From positions 1 through 17,037 of the forward strand of contig JALUTL010000056.1 of the NCBI GenBank assembly GCA_027016475.1: DNA of 17,037 nucleotides, given 5' to 3'. The stretch is from Candidatus Heimdallarchaeota archaeon (GTDB taxonomy: Archaea; Asgardarchaeota; Heimdallarchaeia; Heimdallarchaeales; Kariarchaeaceae). Both the position numbers and the translations under genes were made by a program. Below are positions 12,523 through 17,037 of this stretch, piece by piece; positions within the stretch are counted from its first letter, which is position 1; each line of letters starts with the position of its first letter. The notes beneath the pieces are model-generated. The model did not search any database and had not been told where the DNA came from. It worked only from the letters and a program-made list of their open reading frames with translations.

Positions 12523-12931
12523 GTCGCGGAGGCGTGAAATACCCATTAGGGATTAAGACATGATACAACCGCAGTAGTGTTCAAAAAATATCCTGTCGCG
12601 GAGGCGTGAAATACCCATTAGGGATTAAGACCATCCAGCCATTCCTGGCCAGACGCTGAGAGGGTCAAGTCGCGGAGGCGTGAAATACCCATTAGGGATT
12701 AAGACGTTACGTCCACAAATTCCTGACAAAGCGTACACTCACAAGTCGCGGAGGCGTGAAATACCCATTAGGGATTAAGACACTTGGATTTTATGCTATA
12801 AAAGTGATCTACAAAGGGGTCGCGGAGGCGTGAAATACCCATTAGGGATTAAGACAGGAGGCACTCGCAATAGCTTTCAAAAAAAGCCTTCCTGGTCGCG
12901 GAGGCGTGAAATACCCATTAGGGATTAAGAC
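12523..12931 (+). CRISPR. CRISPR array 3: six repeats, five spacers
   Basis: Identical 37-nt repeats begin at 12523, 12595, 12669, 12745, 12819 and 12895. They start GTCGCGGAGGCGTGAAAT and end CCATTAGGGATTAAGAC. Spacers are 35, 37, 39, 37 and 39 nt. The 3' end ATTAAGAC departs from the common ATTGAAAC handle kept in arrays 1 and 2. All six repeats, including the last, are intact, which suggests a younger or less decayed array than array 2. Spacers 1 (12560-12594) and 5 (12856-12894) resemble each other and spacer 4 of array 2. It lies downstream of cas6 on the same strand. Confidence 0.97.
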
Positions 12932-12947
12932 GATCATCAATCGGCAG

Positions 12948-12953
12948 TTTTTT
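12948..12953 (+). terminator. Possible oligo-T terminator after array 3
   Basis: A run of six T lies 16 nt after the last repeat and just before the promoter of the next gene. Archaeal RNA polymerase can terminate at such U-rich tracts; this is only suggestive. Confidence 0.3.
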
Positions 12954-12962
12954 GTACTTATG

Positions 12963-12972
12963 TTTTTATATC
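12963..12972 (+). promoter_or_regulatory. Promoter of the coiled-coil nuclease-like gene
   Basis: TTTTTATATC is centred 27 nt before the ATG at 12994, the classic position for a leaderless archaeal transcript. Confidence 0.7.
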
Positions 12973-12993
12973 GACGAGACAAATTAATATCAG

Positions 12994-13797
12994 ATGAGTA
13001 TTTCCGACGATGAGCTGGAGCGAAGGCTTGAGCAGTTGCTACCCAAGGCGTTGCGCAATCTGGGGTACATTGTTGCACCAGAGCAATTGGCAACGAAGGA
13101 GGACATAGAAAGCTTAAGGCGACAGATGGATGAGAGATTTCTGAAAGTCTATGAACGAATGGAGAAGCATGATGAAGAGATCAAGAACATTCGTGAAGAG
13201 ATCAAAAGCATCCGTGAGGAGATAAAGCTCCAGAACGAGGAGATCAAAAGCATCCGTGAGGAGATGAAGCTTCAGAACGAGGAGATCAAAAGCATCCGTG
13301 AGGAGATGAAGCAGCAGAATGACAGGATTGAGAATCTAATTGTTGCAATGAACAATGGCTTTTCGCTTCTTCACAATGAGATGGCGAAGATTTCGAGCAA
13401 GTATGGCAAGATGCGGGAACAAGAGGCCCATAAGTTGCTGAATGAAGTCCTCAAGCACCTCGGGATGCCTTCGTTCAAGGTTCGCAAGGTGCAGCTTATA
13501 GATAAGGAGGGGATTGTATTCGGCAAGGGATACATTACGGACGTGGATCTGTATTTGGAGAAGGATGATGAGGTTTGGGCATTCGAGTTCAAGGCCAACT
13601 GTGACCGGTTCGATCTGTTTGGATTCCACAAGGTCTGTGAACTGTTGGAAAAGGGATACGGCAAGAAAGTTGTCCGGAAAATCCTTGCATGCTTTGATCT
13701 ATCAGATGAGGTGCGGGAGGATGCAAAGACATTCGGAATTGAAATCTGGCAGCCCGAACCTCAAATTCCCGGAGTGGTGTTGCCGAATGATCTTTGA
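12994..13797 (+). CDS. Coiled-coil protein with PD-(D/E)XK-like C-terminal domain
   Basis: 267 aa in two parts. Residues about 32-135 are a long charged coiled coil, including three nearly identical 14-residue units (EEIKSIREEMKLQN, about 69-110). Residues about 138-250 form an alpha/beta domain with Asp183/Asp185 (YITDVDLYL) and Glu198-x-Lys200 (AFEFK), the pattern of the PD-(D/E)XK nuclease fold. The arrangement matches the DUF3782-type proteins common in archaea, whose function is not established. It has its own leaderless promoter and starts 62 nt after array 3. The coiled coil probably drives dimer or tetramer formation. A nuclease role in DNA processing or defence is inferred from the fold and location only. 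Confidence 0.75.
   Translation: MSISDDELERRLEQLLPKALRNLGYIVAPEQLATKEDIESLRRQMDERFLKVYERMEKHDEEIKNIREEIKSIREEIKLQNEEIKSIREEMKLQNEEIKSIREEMKQQNDRIENLIVAMNNGFSLLHNEMAKISSKYGKMREQEAHKLLNEVLKHLGMPSFKVRKVQLIDKEGIVFGKGYITDVDLYLEKDDEVWAFEFKANCDRFDLFGFHKVCELLEKGYGKKVVRKILACFDLSDEVREDAKTFGIEIWQPEPQIPGVVLPNDL
13198..13323 (+). repeat. Three tandem 42-bp units inside the coiled-coil gene
   Basis: Units at 13198-13239, 13240-13281 and 13282-13323 each encode 14 residues (two heptads). They are almost identical in DNA sequence, beginning GAGATCAAAAGCATCCGTGA, with changes mainly in the last third. The high DNA identity points to recent unit duplication, so copy number may vary between strains. Confidence 0.9.
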
Positions 13798-13962
13798 TCA
13801 AGTGAAAAAATCGATGGGAAGGCAATACGTCTGTTGTCAATGTCCAAAAGATGGGATGCAAACGGCTGATCAAGGATTACCGTGGCAATTTGTCTGCTGG
13901 AAAGGTGAGTTCAATCGAAACAACCGCGACACCTATTTTTATTGCATACATCAAATGCGGTT
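13798..13962 (+). promoter_or_regulatory. Intergenic region with a leaderless promoter
   Basis: These 165 bases contain no gene I can support. The TATA-like TATTTTTATT at 13934-13943 is centred 25 nt before the ATG at 13963 and decides that start: an in-frame TTG at 13942 would lie within the TATA box. A cysteine-rich frame from 13814 crosses this region but has no promoter or ribosome site. Confidence 0.6.
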
Positions 13963-14136
13963 ATGGAAGAACTGGACAGGCTAGTCGAAAGATTCGCCAA
14001 TGAGGTGTATGTGTATGCATCTTTGCAAGGAGTGTGTACAGGGTGCTTTGAATTGATCAATCTGTTGAGAAAGATATTTGAGGTTCAAGAGAGGAGAATT
14101 GAGGAGCTGGAACGGAAAATTGAAGGCAAGGGTTGA
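13963..14136 (+). CDS. Small CxxC and coiled-coil protein, function unknown
   Basis: A 57-aa protein with a leaderless promoter. The N-terminal half is helical and ends in a Cys25-x-x-Cys28 pair (GVCTGC); the C-terminal half is a charged amphipathic helix (IFEVQERRIEELERKIEGKG) suited to coiled-coil pairing. Only two cysteines are present, so a metal site would need a dimer; a disulfide is also possible. I do not recognise the family. It lies between two other proteins likely to act on DNA, the coiled-coil nuclease-like protein and HerA, and might be an adaptor for either, which is speculation. Confidence 0.55.
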   Translation: MEELDRLVERFANEVYVYASLQGVCTGCFELINLLRKIFEVQERRIEELERKIEGKG

Positions 14137-14180
14137 GATGATGTTTGCTGTCTTCTTCTATGAGTAATTCTCACCAAATC

Positions 14181-14190
14181 TTTTTATTTC
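14181..14190 (+). promoter_or_regulatory. Promoter of the herA-nurA operon
   Basis: CCAAATC followed by TTTTTATTTC fits a BRE-TATA pair. The predicted start near 14212 leaves a short 5' end containing GGGTGGG just before the ATG at 14224, a possible ribosome site. Confidence 0.5.
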
Positions 14191-14223
14191 CGGAATCATA
14201 TAGGTTTTGTATAGGGTGGGAAA

Positions 14224-16164
14224 ATGAAAAGTTTCCTTGAAAAGACCTTGTTGCAGAGCAGTCCGCAGCAGAGGCTGGTCGAATTTTTGTCACGAGAGAA
14301 AGCCTTGGAAGAGGCCAAGCAATATCGTCAGCAGAGATTTGTTGGCTATGCATTGGAGATAGGGTATGAGGAGGCGACGATTATTACCTCCGATCCGTTC
14401 AAGGTTGCTGTAGGCGGGATTCCAAGGAATTCGTTTTTGATTATGGTTCCTCATGAATTTGAGGATGGTGTTCCTTATCACTTTATTCTGTTGAGGGTGC
14501 TCAGGACAACTGAGACCCCGTTGTCTCGTGAGGTTCAGCAGACCTATTTTGAATTGCAGAAGCGTTCAATGCCAGAGATTGACCGGTTCACGCAGGCGGA
14601 GCTTCAATGGAGTGCATTGAAGGCTGAGGTTCTCGGGATGTTCTATGCCTATGATTCAAGTGGTTCTTTTGAATTTTCTGCTGACCTAAACATTTATTTG
14701 GCGGCCCACAAGTACAGGATCTATTCCCCTGACAAGGAGCTGCTGGATCTGATAGTGAACATGATGATTCCATCAGAGGGAAGATTCAGGATTGGCAAGC
14801 TTAGGCTGACGGAAAACATGATTGGAGGGGCAAGCAAGCTTGATGTGGATGTGTTTGTTTCAACGGATGATTTCAAGGGCACACGGACTGCACTGTTCGG
14901 CAAGACCAGATTGGGCAAAAGCAACACCATAAAGATTCTTGTCAAAAGTCTAATAGAAACTACACGGGAAAGGAAAAACGTAGGGCAGCTGATTTTTGAC
15001 ATCAATGGTGAATACGCCAACGAGAATCCCCAGAACAGGGCGATTCAAACAGTGTTTCCGGATGATTGTGTCGTGTATTCAATTACTCCTAAACAGAAAA
15101 CTGAATCAAGAAACTTACGGATTAACTTTTATGAGTTTCCTGCAAGGTCTCATGCCATTTTGGCAGAGCTATTGAGGAATGACCGGAAGGACACGTCCAG
15201 CTATGTCAAGTCTTTTCTGAGTGTTTCGCTTCCTGAGCTTGACGAATTGTCGCAAATGGATCGAGGACAGAAGTTGCGTGCCAGAAGAAAGATCCTGATG
15301 TATTGGTGCATCTTGAAAAGAGCAGGCTTTGAGATCAAAGACGATTATCTGATGGGAGAGCTCAAGATGAATCTTGATCCAAAGTTCAGCAAGGAACTTC
15401 GTTTAAAGCTTTATGGGAGTGAAGAGGAGTTTCCGAAGTTCTACATATTGCAAACTTGTCTTGAGGAAGTTGAACTGCTGATCAAATATCATAGGAGGAA
15501 CAGTGATGATGTAGTTTTCAAGTCGAAAGGAAGCGGGAATGCTCTTCTTGATTCGGATGATTTGGCTCTGCTAGAATTTCTGTTGCCAAAGACGGGGTTG
15601 GGTCCAAAGCTGTTGATGGATTACAGGATATATCATGATACTGCTGCAGGCAACTTTTCAAAGGAAATTTTGGATTTTCTTGATGCAGGTAAGGTTGTGA
15701 TTCTCGATTTGGGGAATGCACATCCGTTGATTCTTGACTACTATTCAACATATCTGTCGAAAGAGATATTTAGCCAGCAAGTACAGAAGTTTTCCAACAA
15801 TGAGCTTGGGGACAAGTACATTCAATTGTTCTTTGAGGAGGCCCATAATTTGTTTCCCAATAAGGAGACATCTGAAGTGGACATCTACCGGCGGATTGCC
15901 AAAGAAGGTGCGAAATACAACATTGGCATGGTCTATTCAACACAGAGCGTTTCTTCAATACACCCTGACTTGCTTGCACAAACAGAGAATTTTTTTATTG
16001 CTCACATATCATCAGAGCGAGAGGTAGACACTTTGGCCAGACTGAATGTAGAGTTCAAAAGTTGCACAAAAGACATATTGAGGCTTCGGCGCAAAGGGTT
16101 CATGCGGATATTGACCAGATCGCACAGGTATACCATTCCTGTCCAAATTGATGAGTTCAGGTGA
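14224..16164 (+). CDS. herA: HerA-type hexameric DNA-translocating ATPase
   Basis: The 646-aa protein has a beta-rich N-terminus (about 38-215) like the HAS-barrel that docks NurA. An FtsK/HerA-class ATPase follows: Walker A GKTRLGKSNT (226-235), LIFDINGEY (257-264), a late strand VVILDLGNAHPL, Walker B LFFEEAHNLFP (535-545, Glu538/Glu539) and the sensor-like YSTQSVSSIHPDLL. Classical archaeal HerA is about 500 aa; the extra length is a mainly helical insertion between about 300 and 470. It starts an operon with a NurA-like gene 4 nt downstream. Known HerA-NurA pairs pump and resect DNA ends, and related pairs act in phage defence. Whether this is the housekeeping repair pair or a defence variant is open; the size and CRISPR neighbourhood favour defence. 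Confidence 0.88.
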   Translation: MKSFLEKTLLQSSPQQRLVEFLSREKALEEAKQYRQQRFVGYALEIGYEEATIITSDPFKVAVGGIPRNSFLIMVPHEFEDGVPYHFILLRVLRTTETPLSREVQQTYFELQKRSMPEIDRFTQAELQWSALKAEVLGMFYAYDSSGSFEFSADLNIYLAAHKYRIYSPDKELLDLIVNMMIPSEGRFRIGKLRLTENMIGGASKLDVDVFVSTDDFKGTRTALFGKTRLGKSNTIKILVKSLIETTRERKNVGQLIFDINGEYANENPQNRAIQTVFPDDCVVYSITPKQKTESRNLRINFYEFPARSHAILAELLRNDRKDTSSYVKSFLSVSLPELDELSQMDRGQKLRARRKILMYWCILKRAGFEIKDDYLMGELKMNLDPKFSKELRLKLYGSEEEFPKFYILQTCLEEVELLIKYHRRNSDDVVFKSKGSGNALLDSDDLALLEFLLPKTGLGPKLLMDYRIYHDTAAGNFSKEILDFLDAGKVVILDLGNAHPLILDYYSTYLSKEIFSQQVQKFSNNELGDKYIQLFFEEAHNLFPNKETSEVDIYRRIAKEGAKYNIGMVYSTQSVSSIHPDLLAQTENFFIAHISSEREVDTLARLNVEFKSCTKDILRLRRKGFMRILTRSHRYTIPVQIDEFR

Positions 16165-16168
16165 TTGC

Positions 16169-17037
16169 ATGCCATATCAAAGAGAATTTGCAAGCAAGTT
16201 GGGTCATCTTGAGGTTCTGAAGAGTGAGCTGGTCAACGAGTTGGTTGAATCCTTTGAGGCCAAAGAAATATCAGGTTTTTCAGGTGACCTGCACTATGGA
16301 GAGAATGACATGTACAGCTATTTTTCAATAGATTCTATCACAAAAGGCGTTGAGCCTCTCTCCGTAATCTTTGGGATTGATGGATCAAAACAGGTTATAA
16401 AAGGTGATTCCAATCCGAGAAAAGAGGTAAGCTTTGTAAAAACAGCCATCCTCGTGTTTGAAAAGGATCGTCTGGAACGAATTGACGCTACTCATCCGCA
16501 TCCAAAAGAGTTGCGGGATCTTCTTGAGGACAGGGCCGTATACCATGCCACTGCAATTCCACTTCGAAATGTGTTTCCCAAATCGATGGGGCTTTTTGAT
16601 GGCGTAAGAAACATCATCGAGCAGTCATTGCTGGACAAGTCATTGGAAGGGGAGGTATACAAAACTCTGTTGTGGCTTATTTTCGATTTGTGGAGTCCCC
16701 GCCCAAAATCGAAAACAGTAGGATTCAAGTGTCCGTATTGTGACAAGAAAAAGGCGTATGTTGAGCTGAAAGATCCAAGCTCAGCCATTGCTTCATGCAA
16801 CGACTGTTCGGAGGAACTCCTAGTGTCAGATTTTTTGGGTTTCTACATGGACATCAACGAGGATTTTGTGGCAGAAACAGTAGCGACAAGCTACATGTTG
16901 GTTCATGAGACATTGTTGATGATGACTGTCATCCGACATTATTGGGAGACAAATCGAGATTTTCTGAAAAAATGTTTGATCATCAAGGATGGAGGGTTGA
17001 CTATTCCCTCCCAATATTCAAAGATGGTGGATACAAT
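16169..17037 (+). CDS. nurA: NurA-like nuclease with zinc-ribbon insertion (3' end cut off by the window)
   Basis: An open frame of 289 codons runs off the right edge; it starts 4 nt after the herA stop. IFGIDGSKQ (Asp71) matches the first NurA metal-binding motif, followed by strand segments (SFVKTAILVF). Near the cut, LIIKDGGLTIP (Asp274) matches the second DGxL motif. Between them is a CxxC-x18-CxxC zinc ribbon (Cys188, 191, 210, 213), which classical NurA proteins of about 330 aa do not usually carry as far as I know. NurA is the dimeric nuclease of the HerA complex and sits on the HAS-barrel ring. The tight spacing implies co-translation. The family is fairly certain; substrate and role, end resection or destruction of invading DNA, are inference. 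Confidence 0.78.
   Translation, partial: MPYQREFASKLGHLEVLKSELVNELVESFEAKEISGFSGDLHYGENDMYSYFSIDSITKGVEPLSVIFGIDGSKQVIKGDSNPRKEVSFVKTAILVFEKDRLERIDATHPHPKELRDLLEDRAVYHATAIPLRNVFPKSMGLFDGVRNIIEQSLLDKSLEGEVYKTLLWLIFDLWSPRPKSKTVGFKCPYCDKKKAYVELKDPSSAIASCNDCSEELLVSDFLGFYMDINEDFVAETVATSYMLVHETLLMMTVIRHYWETNRDFLKKCLIIKDGGLTIPSQYSKMVDT

Noticed and set aside
4783..12818. Resemblance between array 2 spacer 6 (4783-4821) and array 3 spacer 4 (12782-12818), both with GTGATNTA
   Set aside because: The match is short and shifted by one base, unlike the in-register family of three spacers; probably chance.
13942..13962. N-terminal extension of the 57-aa protein from a TTG
   Set aside because: The TTG falls in the TATA-like element whose spacing fits transcription starting at the downstream ATG.
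13814..13984. A 56-codon cysteine-rich plus-strand frame (contains YVCCQCPKDG and FVCWKGEF) after the coiled-coil gene
   Set aside because: It has no TATA element or ribosome site at its start and overlaps the better supported 57-aa gene; it is the end of a longer out-of-frame shadow.

Overview
The window is an archaeal CRISPR-Cas type I-B locus followed by a nuclease/helicase cluster. An archaeon is inferred from three things: TATA/BRE-like promoters placed about 25-27 nt upstream of start codons (leaderless layout), a type I-B effector of the Csh1/Csh2 kind, and a HerA-NurA pair. I cannot name a lineage. The right edge cuts a gene. The left edge cuts a CRISPR array and begins with a perfect 19-bp inverted repeat that may be an assembly or amplification artefact.

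Layout: positions 1-326 hold array 1 (read leftwards) and its leader. Positions 327-3219 are one overlapping minus-strand operon, in transcription order: a DUF2797-like zinc/GIY-YIG-like protein, a divergent Cas1-like protein that seems to have lost the catalytic histidine, Cas2 with a long C-terminal tail, and Cas4. A canonical Cas1 (3291-4229) is transcribed the other way and is followed by leader 2 and array 2 (4282-4935). Positions 4978-11353 are the minus-strand interference operon cas8b-cas11-cas7-cas5-cas3, with the small subunit as its own gene. cas6 (11482-12315) is divergent from it and is followed by leader 3 and array 3 (12431-12931).

All three arrays share a nearly identical leader of about 90 nt but have different 37-nt repeats (28-30 of 37 identical between arrays). 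Each lies just downstream of a co-oriented cas gene (cas4, cas1, cas6). Three spacers, one in array 2 and two in array 3, match each other in exactly the same register, so they probably derive from homologous protospacers at the same site in related mobile elements.

From 12994 to the right edge, all on the plus strand, come a coiled-coil protein with a PD-(D/E)XK-like end, a 57-aa CxxC/coiled-coil protein, a large HerA-type ATPase and a NurA-like nuclease with a zinc-ribbon insertion (partial). The last two are almost certainly a functional pair; a defence role is inferred from context.

The most unusual parts are the two-Cas1 adaptation module with a DUF2797 protein, the convergent spacers, and a possible small reading frame preserved in all three leaders.
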